Assembly (NCBI GenBank): GCA_036873755.1
Contig: JAVTVY010020524.1
Coordinates: 1 to 64,000 of the forward strand
Length of the DNA stretch: 64,000 bases
Origin: Hanleya hanleyi
Lineage: Eukaryota; Mollusca; Polyplacophora; Lepidopleurida; Hanleyidae
Direction of reading: 5' to 3'
Below the pieces are notes generated by a model. The model saw only the letters and a list, made by a program, of their open reading frames with translations. It was not told the DNA's origin and did no database searches. The translations under genes and the position numbers were made by a program. Positions 51,842 to 60,486 of this stretch are shown one piece after another (the first letter of the stretch is position 1; each line of letters begins with the position of its first letter).

Positions 51842-51871
51842 CTGTTGATACGCGAGTTAAAAACTGTAAAA

Positions 51872-51956
51872 GTCAGGATGGCCGAGTGGTCTAAGGCGCC
51901 GGTATTAAGTGCTGGTCGGCGAAAAGCTGGCGTAGGTTCGAATCCTACTCCTGACA
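51872..51956 (+). tRNA. tRNA-Leu(UAA), copy 1
   Basis: Folds as a class II tRNA. The acceptor GTCAGGA pairs with TCCTGAC, with discriminator A. The anticodon stem CCGGT/GCTGG has a seven-base loop ATTAAGT giving anticodon TAA. A long variable arm (CGGC/GCTG) and T arm GTAGG-TTCGAAT-CCTAC follow. The A box and B box (GGTTCGAATCC) are intact, and a T8 run follows as a Pol III terminator. It begins 31 bases after the polymerase stop. Confidence 0.85.
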
Positions 51957-52013
51957 GATTTTTTTTGTACCACTTGTATATACATACCACTTATATTCTA
52001 AAAAACTGTAAAA

Positions 52014-52099
52014 GTCAGGATGGCCGAAAGGTCTAAGGCGCCGGTATTAAGTGCTGGTCGGCAAAATGCCGGACGTAGGTTCGAATCCTACTCCTGACA
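52014..52099 (+). tRNA. tRNA-Leu(UAA), copy 2
   Basis: Tandem copy in a roughly 142-bp repeat that includes the leader AAAACTGTAAAA. It has the same acceptor, anticodon and T arm. The variable arm is a perfect CGGC/GCCG stem, and the D loop differs (GAAAGG for GAGTGG). An eight-T run follows. The changes are in loops or preserve pairing, so it looks functional. Confidence 0.85.
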
Positions 52100-52206
52100 C
52101 AATTTTTTTTGTACCACTTGTATATACATACCACTACTATTCTATTTGTACATACCACCTGTATTCTATTTGTACATAGTGTAACTCTTCCCTTCTTGTT
52201 GACTTA

Positions 52207-52261
52207 AATAAAAAAAATAAGTGAAAACCATCATTTTTGTGTTTTTTTCATGAATTTTATT
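52207..52261. terminator. Facing polyadenylation signals
   Basis: AATAAA on the plus strand at 52207-52212 and AATAAA on the minus strand (TTTATT at 52256-52261) face each other between the rightward polymerase/tRNA block and the leftward capsid block. They probably mark the 3' ends of both transcription units. Confidence 0.5.
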
Positions 52262-52355
52262 CAACATCAATGAACGTCAGAACAACAACGTCATAACAAT
52301 AACGTGATAATAAAAAAACAATAGTACTGCGCGCAGTGCATTGAATTTAAGTTAA

Positions 52356-52922
52356 CCCTACCTGGCCTGGGGGGATGCCATTATGGCCCCCCCTACCAAA
52401 CTTTCTGCACTATCTCCGGAACGGCAAAAAAATGAAGAGCTGAAACTCCGTGACTTTATAATTTATCTTATTGGGGTCATTTTGAGCCTATTTGCATAAC
52501 CCCCCGAGCAGAGGATCATGGGTAAATCCAAGATGGCGGCCACGTGGGTACCAGAAAAGTGATGTTTTTCTCAAATTTCTTCAAAATTTCTGCTTTTCCG
52601 CAATGAAAAGCGGGCAAAAAATATTTTATTTCATATCACATTAATATTTGCTAAATTTTCGTACAGTTTTTGTGGAGAAATTGCAAAAATAAAAAATTCG
52701 GAAAATCTGACCGAAAAATCGACCAAAAAATGTCGTTTTTGAAAATGACCTCATCAAAGCGGCCATTTTGGAATTTTTTACATTTTCTGGTAGAGCTTGA
52801 CCCAGGGGTATAGTGTAATAAGTTTCAGCCCCCTAGCTCAAGGGATAAGAAAAATAATTAGGGGGGCCATTTCGGCCCCCCCCAGGCCTGGACAGGTCCC
52901 AAAAAGCCCAGGCCAGATAGGG
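52356..52922. mobile_element. 567-bp piggyBac-type MITE
   Basis: Inverted ends start CCCTACCTGGCCTGGG and end with the complement of CCCTATCTGGCCTGGG. TTAA stands on both sides (52352-52355 and 52923-52926). A TTAA duplication with CCCT termini is the hallmark of piggyBac-derived elements. The interior has no coding capacity. It lies in the 3' end of the protease gene. Confidence 0.85.
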
Positions 52923-53366
52923 TTAACCAGAGAAATGGAGCATGCACATTAAATCGAGAGGCCGTCCAGTCATAGACGAGTACATCACGGTCTTCGGCTT
53001 GACAATAATCATCAAACATGTGTACGATGGTTTGCATAGAATGTCCTCTACTCCGGTGAGTGAGATAAAACACACAGTACTGTCCGCATACACTACTCAA
53101 GGGTCCTTGTAATCTTTGAGTATTCCAACGCCACACTGTAGTAGATACGTCCATGAATTTCACCAAATCGGGATGTAGGGGTGCAAGTCCGTAGGAATCA
53201 AAGTATTCGCCTTGGCCTAGGGTGTCCACGTACACAGCTACCCAATGTTCACTGGGTATTCAGGATGTAGGCTGCTGGGGTGGTGGAGTGGGTGGGAAAC
53301 ACATTGCGTGGAAACACACCTCGAAAGGGTACCTTAGGATCTCGCCATCAGCTGCTCTGTATCCAT
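52858..53366 (-). pseudogene. Adenain-like cysteine protease, broken
   Basis: Maturation protease of the adenovirus type. The ATG at 53364-53366 begins 4 bases after the capsid stop. The catalytic His is in SEHWVAVYV, an FDSYG block follows, and the Cys is in GPLSSVCGQYCVFYL. The frame shifts twice, near 53340 and near 53250, so only the part from about 53250 onward is open with the catalytic motifs. The last about 22 codons of the open frame are read from the inserted MITE; the host stop would otherwise lie within a few codons of the insertion site. Confidence 0.85.
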
Positions 53367-53370
53367 GACT

Positions 53371-54677
53371 CTAGCTGGCGTAGTCACACAGCACGTTTCT
53401 TTGCTGATCCACGCTGATGACGTTATCAAACTCGGCGTAGCAAATCACGTTAATGCTCTGGGCTAGACCGTCGGCAAAACGCAGTTCCAACCGTAGGTTT
53501 CCTTTCTTGAGCAAGGCCAGTTGATGATCGTGTTCCAAGGTGGGGGTGAGGTCGAAGGCGAACAACGTGTACCCACGGTGAAAGTCTTGTCGAGTGATGG
53601 TATTTCCTTCGTCCTGGTTGTTTTGTCCTGTGGCTGTAAACAGGTTCAGGTAGCTCCGCACATAGTTTTGGTTACCAAAATCCGGTTGTAATGGACGGGC
53701 TGGAATTTGATGGCCAGCCACGTGCAGTGCCAAAAAGTTGAGGTTGAAATGTTGAAAGGCGAACGGATTCTCATCCCACGCTCCATTGAAAGCGGTGTTG
53801 GTCACACACGCTATGGTAAGACGTTTAGGGAGATCCCCTAGAAATAAATTTTCACGATTGGCCATCATCGTACCTGTTGGCACAGAGCACACCTTGGTCT
53901 GTACGCGTCGGATGGGGTACAGGGCTGGTTTTTTCGATACGGCTTCCAAGTGACTCACCAACACTCCCTGTTGCAAATCCACCGTACGCACAAACAGGGC
54001 TGCATCTTCTAGGACGATCTTGTAATTGGGGTCCTCTCCAGCGGCCATTAAGGCGAACGCAGGTGTGGAACGGATCAACTTGATCTTGATGGATATACCG
54101 TTCATCATGTAGCGGTCTTGCAGGAACAGATCGGCGTGGAGTCGTCCCATCATATCGACGGACTTGCTATTGCCTGTTATGTTTTTGCGCGCGGTGAACC
54201 CATTATTGGCAGCGACCACGCTATTCATGGATCCGGGTGTATCCTTGTAGTACAGCGAAGCATGCAAGTGTGTTTTTTGGCATCTGCACCATACGACAAC
54301 AGCGTCTCCATGTAGGCTCGGTACGGGTACGTATTGGTGGACGTACTGATGAGTTTATCGCTCATACTCATATCCACCTGTTGGAACAAGGAGTGCAGCC
54401 AAAGATTCACCGGGCCTACTATCGCATCGTCCGCTAGGGGGTCCCCGGCTGCGTCCACTATTTTGGCTTTCACGTACAAGTAGGTGTGGGCTAAATCCAG
54501 GTAGGCCGTATCTTTGTTTTCAATGGTAAATTCCACAGGTCCCGTCCCCGTCAGGCTAGCCAGGGGTTGATGTTCTACCCAACGTCCTTCGGCTACACTG
54601 GTCTGGGTGGGTGGAATAGTTCACAAATCCAATTCACTGTTGGTAGACGGACACGACTCGGAGTGAATGAATGCCAT
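53371..54677 (-). pseudogene. Major capsid protein (hexon-like), broken
   Basis: Capsid protein of the Polinton/adintovirus double-jelly-roll family, about 435 codons, the usual length. The start ATG at 54675-54677 overlaps the stop of the core-like gene as TAATG. Recognisable segments are PPTQTS, AYLDLAHTYLYVKAKIV, SYGADAKK and SLYYKDTPGSMN. Two breaks are present: an in-frame TGA at codon 19 (54621-54623) and a one-base frame change at a run of six A (T6 on the plus strand, 54273-54278). The rest is open to the TAG at 53371-53373. The second break could be an assembly indel. Confidence 0.88.
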
Positions 54678-55099
54678 TATGCGAAGATGTCTCTCCTACT
54701 ACTCTTCTTCTTCTTCTTCTTCGTCTTATTCCGGGGTGTGCGTCGTCGGTGTGTCGGACGTCGAATGACTCTTTGCTGTGTCCGTGGTTGTCTTTTAAGG
54801 GCTTTGGCGATCAAGACGCTGCCTGCTTCTTTAGCCCGTCGTTTGAAGGCTTGTCGTGGTGCTGTACCTCCCAAGACATCACCGGCCACGTGCAATCCAC
54901 TGCGTACCGCTTGTTTCCCCACCGCTTTGACACCCCGTGTCACCAAGGGCAAGAACGTTTTCACGATGCTCCCCAGTATGTTCCCCAATCCGTGACCTCG
55001 TTGCATGCGTGCACCGCTAAAGATGGGCAAGCTCCCTCCCGTTTGTTTCTTGTAGTAGTCGGCATAGCTGGGCGTATGGCACTGGTAAGGCACGTACAT
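54677..55099 (-). CDS. Adenovirus core pX-like basic protein
   Basis: Intact 140-aa frame with a true ATG. The central FSGARMQRGHGLGNILGSI block matches the small core/minor capsid proteins of adenoviruses and adintoviruses. A hydrophobic/amphipathic middle (residues about 35-90) is followed by a very basic tail (RRPTHRRR, KTKKKKKKSSRR), suited to DNA packaging in the virion. Start and stop overlap the neighbours as TAATG on both sides, between the penton remnant and the capsid gene. Role inferred from the motif and position. Confidence 0.8.
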   Translation of the reverse strand: MYVPYQCHTPSYADYYKKQTGGSLPIFSGARMQRGHGLGNILGSIVKTFLPLVTRGVKAVGKQAVRSGLHVAGDVLGGTAPRQAFKRRAKEAGSVLIAKALKRQPRTQQRVIRRPTHRRRTPRNKTKKKKKKSSRRDIFA

Positions 55100-55353
55100 T
55101 ATACGAAGTGAGGAGAACGGGCTTGTCGGAAATGAAGTGTCAGCACCACTTTCCCTCGTTCGAATGCGACCGGGTGTCCCGTGTCATCTCTTATATCCAC
55201 CATGATCGTGTTGATATCGGTATGTCGTACGAGGAGGTAGAGTATATGGCTGAAACTCTGGTTGACTTGATTGCCATCCGTCTTGCTAAGGGGGACCACC
55301 CGCAACAGAGGTGTGTTCACATCGGACGCAGTGGACAGCCATATTTTAACACA
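55099..55353 (-). pseudogene. Penton/minor capsid protein, C-terminal remnant
   Basis: Only about 80 codons remain, ending in the jelly-roll-type segment INTIMVDIRDDTG and GKVVLTLHF, which resembles the C-terminus of Maverick/adintovirus penton-like proteins. Upstream the frame closes at 55354-55356, and the preceding DNA belongs to another gene, so the 5' part has been deleted. Its stop overlaps the next start as TAATG. Confidence 0.65.
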
Positions 55354-55484
55354 TTATGCGCCACTTCACACAAACACCGTACCAAGTCGGGATCCGCGCC
55401 GCGCACCAGGGCCCGGCCCACCTCCGTTGGCGCGCTGCGTAATACGCGGAGGGCCGGCGCGTGCTTGCGTATCCGTGCAGACAT
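55317..55484 (-). pseudogene. Small basic protein, 3'-truncated
   Basis: ATG at 55482-55484, 55 codons, stop at 55317-55319. It reads KHAPALRVLRSAP and ADPDLVRCLCEVAHNVL, a pattern I associate with a small conserved Maverick/adintovirus gene of unknown function that is normally about twice as long. The frame runs into the penton remnant in an overlapping frame, which fits one deletion joining the 5' part of this gene to the 3' part of penton. The segment is markedly GC-rich. Confidence 0.5.
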
Positions 55485-55523
55485 GATGAGGAAGTGACTG
55501 CTATAGGGTTGTGTCTTCTTCTT

Positions 55524-56138
55524 TTATTTGGGTGTGTACACCGTCTGCACCTCTCCGGGAAAAATGTGGGTGCGCAATCGAAGGGTGGAGGGGGTGTCTT
55601 TTTTCAAGTCGATGAGTAGATACCCGTGAGCTCCTTGGGTAGCATCTTCAAAGGCTTCTCGTACACAGGCCGTGTTTTTAGGGTACATCTGTTTGGCCAG
55701 GTGCATAATTTGGGAGGTGTCTCTGGGGTTTTTGAATAACACCACATACTGAGCATTCAAACTAATGTTCCTGTGCTCTTTGTTCTTACTGAAGAGATTC
55801 TGCACGATGTAGATGATGCTCAACCGACGATGATGGCTTCCTTTGGTAAAGAGACGGGTGATTCGACTGTCCGTTTCCGTCATGTGATCGTCCACCACCA
55901 CCAACGTGTCTTCTGGCGTATCCTCGGGAGGTAAGCCTTCCACTAAGGTGAGTCTAGGGAGACGTGCCAGTTCCTCGTACGCCGGTTGCCAAGCTCCATA
56001 ACACCACAGGATGCGAGCTACGGGAGGTGAAATGAGGGCTGACCCGTGTTGGATCAGGCGTTGAACGAAGTGTGTTTTCCCCGACCCTGTCGGTCCAGCG
56101 ATGAGACACGTGAAAGGATGCTGCCACCGAGGATCCAT
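55524..56138 (-). CDS. A32-like (FtsK/HerA) genome-packaging ATPase
   Basis: Intact frame of 204 aa from the ATG at 56136-56138; the upstream in-frame extension starts at GTG and is unlikely. Walker A is GPTGSGKT at residues 15-22, Walker B is TLVVVDDH, and a sensor-like IIYIVQNLF follows. It would drive DNA packaging into the capsid. The stop codon lies inside an AATAAA signal on the minus strand (55523-55528). It follows the membrane-protein gene by 13 bases. It is one of the few core genes without a visible break. Confidence 0.9.
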   Translation of the reverse strand: MDPRWQHPFTCLIAGPTGSGKTHFVQRLIQHGSALISPPVARILWCYGAWQPAYEELARLPRLTLVEGLPPEDTPEDTLVVVDDHMTETDSRITRLFTKGSHHRRLSIIYIVQNLFSKNKEHRNISLNAQYVVLFKNPRDTSQIMHLAKQMYPKNTACVREAFEDATQGAHGYLLIDLKKDTPSTLRLRTHIFPGEVQTVYTPK

Positions 56139-56151
56139 AGCGTCGGTTTTT

Positions 56152-56682
56152 TTATTTGGTGATTTGCGCCCGGCGTTCAGAGGCCCACCACCGTTGTCGT
56201 AGATCCCACCGGGGATCGTAATTGTTCGGGTACCGTTGCCGTGATAAACGGTATTCACCGTATCCCCCTCTGGGTGTTAGCGTCGTGGTGTTGGGGGTGG
56301 TGGGTGTTATAGGTTGTCGTGATGTGGTGGAAGGTTCGTCGCTTCTCAGGGTAGATACGGGGGAGGTTGGCGGGATGAAAAGTGACCGCGTCGTGGGGCT
56401 GAGTGTGTGTGGTGATAGGGTCCGTGGTCTGAGGGTTGATACGGTAGGCTGGCGGATGAAAAGAGGACTAGACGGCGTCGTGGTGGTGGTGGTGGAAGTG
56501 GTGGTGGTGGTGGTGTTGGGTGGAGCAGCACTTGGACGAATGGTGTTGAAACAGGATATCAGGTACGCCAAATCGTAGAAGACTCCTCCAAATAAGGTAC
56601 CCAGAAGCACTACTAGACACACTACGGTACCCACTTGTGCTTTTCGAGTGCGTAGCAGTAAGAGTAAATGTGCACTATCCAT
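56152..56682 (-). CDS. Single-pass membrane protein with Thr/Pro-rich stalk
   Basis: Intact 176-aa frame, ATG at 56680-56682. A basic segment (RTRKAQ) precedes a hydrophobic helix at about residues 16-36. A long Thr/Ser/Pro-rich region (about 50-135, including T6 runs) that could be O-glycosylated follows, then a basic, Arg/Tyr/Trp-rich tail. The topology suggests N-in, stalk-out. No family is recognised. A TATAAAT sequence (56725-56731) about 45 bases upstream overlaps the integrase stop, and the stop lies in AATAAA. The role is unknown; it may be a virion or cell-surface protein. Confidence 0.65.
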   Translation of the reverse strand: MDSAHLLLLLRTRKAQVGTVVCLVVLLGTLFGGVFYDLAYLISCFNTIRPSAAPPNTTTTTTSTTTTTTPSSPLFIRQPTVSTLRPRTLSPHTLSPTTRSLFIPPTSPVSTLRSDEPSTTSRQPITPTTPNTTTLTPRGGYGEYRLSRQRYPNNYDPRWDLRQRWWASERRAQITK

Positions 56683-56726
56683 GGTACAACCCTACACTGA
56701 AGGATGTAGGCGATGTGAGGTAGAAT

Positions 56727-57927
56727 TTATAGCCGTTTCATGTCACGGTCTGACACCCAGGAATTAAACGAACTGGGCCAGCCTTGCCATTTGACGAAAT
56801 GATAGGGGATGCCACGTCGACGTTCCGTTTTCAAAATCTTTTCCACCGTGTAGTAGTCTTTCCGTGTTTTCACCACCGGTTGTAATTCCGCCTCGTAAAA
56901 CGTGCCTTGCAGTGTTTCTCCTTGTAGATCTTCCAGTTGATAGACGTGTGGCTGTAGAGGTTTATGGCGAACGATGACAAAGTGCTCGTCACTCCAGTTG
57001 GGCAAGTAACTTTTCTCAAATTGCCCTTTCACTTTACTGATCCGTACCACATCTCCGCGTTTGTAACGGGGTGACGTGAGTGGTGGACTGGGGTCTATCG
57101 AGTACAGCGTACGGCGCACTTGATGATCGTTGCGTTCTGTCACATCGAGGGGAGCTCGCTGGATACTGCGATGATAGGCTCGATTGTGCCCTTGGACGAG
57201 TTGAGGTAGTACATCGATGTACCGTCGGGTGTTTTTGGCGGTAAAATACTTGTACATTCGTCCTTTGAAGGTACGATTGAATCGTTCCACTACAGAGGCT
57301 TTGGTCTCGTTGTACGTATGGAAGAAAAATACCTTCTGTTTCTTAAGAAAGGCTTGAAAGGGACGGTTGAGAAATTCTGTGCCTTCATCCGTTTGCAAAT
57401 AGAGGGGTTTGCGCCCCGTCTTGAAAATCTGCTGGAACGCCCGTACCAGATTCTCTCCTGTTTTGGTGCGAATGGGTAGTACCCATGCGTACTTGGATAA
57501 AATATCGATACAGGTCAACATGTACCGATGTCCATCATTGTGGGGTGCAAATCGACTCATATCCACTAAATCAGCCTGCCATTGTGCGTCTATGCCTCCT
57601 TACGATGACTCGGTTACGGCGAAAATGTCGTCGGGCTGCTCAATGTAAGCTATAAGTGTCTTGGGTTTTTAACCAGTCTCGAACTTCAGTTCGACTGATG
57701 CCTTGGGAATGTGCAGCTCGAGCCAGCGCTCCCACAGCGCTATAAGCGGCTGGACTGGTAGGGTTGTAATACAAATCGGTTAACACCTTGTTCACAGTGG
57801 TACGCCACGTAGATTCCGACCGTCCACCTTTTCTCATCCCCTTTCGTGTGCCTATCTTCCTACCCCTCATCGGGGTGCCCCTGGTGTGGGTCCCCGTCCG
57901 GGTTGGGCTGTGGTGTGTTCGCTTCAT
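56727..57927 (-). pseudogene. Retroviral-type DDE integrase with chromodomain, broken
   Basis: Integrase of the Maverick/adintovirus type. The N-terminal part (ATG 57925-57927, 95 codons) has the conserved LYYNPTSPAAYSAVGALARA region. It ends in an in-frame TGA at 57640-57642, and the frame shifts by one base near 57600. Beyond this the open frame carries the first catalytic Asp region (QADLVDMSRF), LQTDEGTEF and VVERFNRTFK, with 33 residues between the last Asp and Glu. The C-terminal chromodomain reads VEKILKTERRRGIPYHFVKW. It would insert the element into chromosomes; this copy is disrupted. Confidence 0.92.
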
Positions 57928-57960
57928 GAGTAGACACGGACACTCTAGCCTCTGTGCACC

Positions 57961-58644
57961 CTATAGATATAGTACTTCATCGACCATGGGGATTACTTTT
58001 TCCAAGGCTGTCCATAGATCAGGGTCCAGAGTAAAACCACCTCGCTTCAGACAGAGGAGTCGAGCAAAATAGGGACCGCGGAAAATGTAGACGTCGTCAC
58101 ACAGGTGAATGCTATCACCGTCGAGGTCACCCAATAACACCCGTTTCAAGGTAGTCCAGCCTTCCGGGGATAAAGAGACACGCGCTGGTTCAGACGTACA
58201 CCAACACCTACTGTCGTCATCGATGAGCTCCACGCGTTTGGGGTACAACAATAGGGTGCAGTCCGGTGTAAGAGTACGGGTAGCTACAGAGTTCGCCTCG
58301 GGGTGCAGTACGTCGTGGACGTCGGTGATAATAGCTTTCAGCGCCTGCCATAATGCCGGACGGAGTATGATAGAGGCACCACCACGCTGTTCTAACCGGG
58401 GAAAAAAAGAATCATCTCTACCACTTCGTAGGTAGACACCTACTCCCACGTGCATGAAATCCACTTCGGGTTCTTTTCCCTGTAACAACCGTGTCAGTAG
58501 AGTCCATCCTGTTAGGGTTAAACATAGCTTCACCTCTCGGGGATGTTCTTCGATGAGCAGCAGTTGATGGTCATAGACGATCAGGATGACATCAGGCGTG
58601 AGTTGGAAGAAGGCAAGCTCCCCAAGTGCTCCGTGCGCTGCCAT
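57961..58644 (-). CDS. Protein with four PC4-like repeats
   Basis: Intact 227-aa frame from the ATG at 58642-58644; the upstream TTG extension is unlikely. There are two tandem repeats of about 100 aa (residues about 15-114 and 125-225), each with two units ending in a pattern like LTLTGWTLLTRLL, IILRPALWQALKAI, VSLSPEGWTTLKRVL and FTLDPDLWTALEKVI. This resembles the strand-plus-helix end of the PC4/p15 ssDNA-binding fold. By inference it is a ssDNA-binding or transcription/replication accessory factor. It is first in the leftward block, 33 bases before integrase. The fold assignment is by eye. Confidence 0.55.
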   Translation of the reverse strand: MAAHGALGELAFFQLTPDVILIVYDHQLLLIEEHPREVKLCLTLTGWTLLTRLLQGKEPEVDFMHVGVGVYLRSGRDDSFFPRLEQRGGASIILRPALWQALKAIITDVHDVLHPEANSVATRTLTPDCTLLLYPKRVELIDDDSRCWCTSEPARVSLSPEGWTTLKRVLLGDLDGDSIHLCDDVYIFRGPYFARLLCLKRGGFTLDPDLWTALEKVIPMVDEVLYL

Positions 58645-58708
58645 GGTGGTGAATGACAAACACCGACGAGGCAAGTGTGTATATATCGAAGGGAATGCAC
58701 TTCTCCCG

Positions 58709-58863
58709 TTCGTGAAAGTCCGTGATCACTCGTGTCTATTAAAACCCGTAGTCCGTAGCCGTACACGTTATAGGTTTTTTTCGCGCCTGTCTTTATCCGT
58801 ACCCTGTATACGCTATAGTTTTTATTCCACCCTCTACCTTCGTGAAAGTCCGTGATGATTCGG
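58709..58863 (-). promoter_or_regulatory. Upstream region of leftward block with duplicated motif
   Basis: TTCGTGAAAGTCCGTGAT occurs at 58710-58727 and again near 58840-58857 (plus-strand reading), 130 bases apart. AT-rich TATA-like tracts lie between and below them. It probably holds the promoter of the PC4-like gene and the leftward genes; the repeated motif may bind a factor. Confidence 0.5.
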
Positions 58864-58865
58864 GC

Positions 58866-59758
58866 TGTAATGTTATAAACATAGGAATGGACTTTAACCT
58901 AGGAATTCACCATAGGCGAATTTTGGGCAAAATTAGCGGATTGTAAATTAACCCAAGAAGGGTTGGGTGCGCGGAGCTCGGCGTAGGCACCTTGTAGGCT
59001 ACCAATCAGCGACGCGTACATCCATTCTAATGTTATAAATAGACGCAATCATTTAACATAGGAATTTGCTATAGGTGAATTTCGTGTAAAATGAAGGGAT
59101 TCTGACGTGGCCCAGAATGCATCACTGGCGCCAATACATAGCTGTACATGCAAAAATGTTTCAGGGTCAACCCTAATGTTATAAACATAGGAATGGATTT
59201 TAACCTGGGAATTGACTATAGGTGAATTTTGTACAAAATATGAGGATTGTAAATTAACACAGGAAGGGTGTGGCGCACGGACCTGGGCGTAGGCACCTTG
59301 TAGGCCACCAATCAGCGACGCGCACAGCCATTCTAATGTTATAAATAGACGCAATCATTTAACATAGGAATTTGCTATAGGTGAATTTGGTGTAAAATGA
59401 AGGGATTCTGACGTCACCCAGAATGCATCACTGGCGCCAATACATAGCTGTACATGCATTGGGGCTAGAGAAAAAATGTTTCAGGGCCAACCCTAATGTT
59501 ATAAACATAGGAATAGATTTTAACCTGGGAATTGACTATTGGTGAATTTTGCGCAAAATGTGAGGATTGTAAATTAACCCAGGAAGGGTTGGGTGCGCGG
59601 ACCTCGGCGTAGGCACCTTGTAGGCCACCAATGAGTGACGCGTACATCCATTCTAATGTTATAAATAGACGCAATCATTTAACATGGGAATTGACTATAG
59701 GCGAATTTCGTGCAAAATGAAGGGATTGTAAATTAACCCAGGAAGGGTTGGGGCGCGC
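58866..59758. repeat. About 306-320-bp promoter-like repeats, left cluster
   Basis: Units begin TAATGTTATAAACATAGG at 58867, 59174 and 59494. Each has two related halves. The second half contains CCAATCAGCGACGCG (a CCAAT box) and, about 35 bases on, TTATAAATAGACGC (TATA-like). One unit has a perfect TGACGTCA at 59409-59416. There is no coding capacity on either strand beyond repeat read-through. It continues as the right cluster at 60735-61150. Confidence 0.8.
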
Positions 59759-59759
59759 T

Positions 59760-59900
59760 ATATTGGCCAATCAGCTGACCCGAATAAGAGCCAACCCGCT
59801 GTCTATAAAAAGAGCCAATCCGCTGTCGCTAAAAAGAACCAATGAAGCCAGCATCACCCCATTGAAACAGCCAATGAAAATCTGCTGTATTTCAGTAGAA
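59760..59900 (+). promoter_or_regulatory. CCAAT-rich promoter of the orphan gene
   Basis: A series of CCAAT-type boxes (GGCCAATCAG, GCCAATCC, ACCAATGAAG, GCCAATGAAA) surrounds TATAAAA at 59804-59810. The ATG of the next gene lies about 160 bases beyond, the same TATA-to-ATG distance as in the polymerase gene. Confidence 0.55.
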
Positions 59901-59971
59901 AGCCAGCGGGAGCGTGGTGAGCGTCATTCCAATCACCTTTCACATACTTTCAACACGTATTGAAGAAGAAG

Positions 59972-60436
59972 ATGAACAGCAGAGTGCGAGTAGCGAAAAT
60001 GTCCACAACAGGAGCTTCGGGGAGAATGGTAGCGGCACGGAGGGAGACAGCACGAAGACAAAAGAAGAGCATGATCAAAGCCGTAAAAGATTTCTGGTTG
60101 GGGAAAGTACGGGAATGGTGCCGACAGGTGGATAACCATTTCACTCCGGAGGCAGCCAGGAATCTGCGTGCCCTGATCGTGCTGGCCAGGACGGTCAGCG
60201 ATGAGGCCTGGCTCATCCATCTCAAGGCAGCGATGGAGGAACTACATCCACCTCCTCCTCCTCCACAACAACAACAACAACAACGAGAGCCCGAATTCGT
60301 GGATATCAGCGCCATACCACCAGGAAATTTGCTACAAGAGATGCCCATTAGTGATGTCCACGAAGAGCCACAACAACAACACCGGTACACCTTGCAACCG
60401 TACCGGTACTTTTCAATCAGCGATTTTACGGAGTAG
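59972..60436 (+). CDS. Orphan basic protein with Pro/Gln-rich linker
   Basis: Intact 154-aa frame; the ATG at 59972 is chosen because the longer frame starts at TTG. The N-terminal 50 residues are strongly basic (RRETARRQKKS). A helical region with FWLGKVREWCRQV and VSDEAWLIHLKAAMEEL follows, then P6 and Q6 runs and an acidic/aromatic C-terminus. No family is recognised. Its own promoter lies upstream, and an AATAAA (60456-60461) and hairpins follow. It may be a nuclear accessory protein; this is inference only. Confidence 0.6.
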   Translation: MNSRVRVAKMSTTGASGRMVAARRETARRQKKSMIKAVKDFWLGKVREWCRQVDNHFTPEAARNLRALIVLARTVSDEAWLIHLKAAMEELHPPPPPPQQQQQQREPEFVDISAIPPGNLLQEMPISDVHEEPQQQHRYTLQPYRYFSISDFTE

Positions 60437-60486
60437 ACAGGCAAACTCCCCCCTGAATAAAACAGGGTAAACAAATTGATATCAAC

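Noticed and set aside
55108..55497. 129-aa plus-strand frame
   Set aside because: Antisense to the penton remnant and the small basic gene, which both show family-like motifs on the minus strand.
56222..56578. 118-aa valine-rich plus-strand frame
   Set aside because: Antisense of the Thr/Pro-rich membrane protein.
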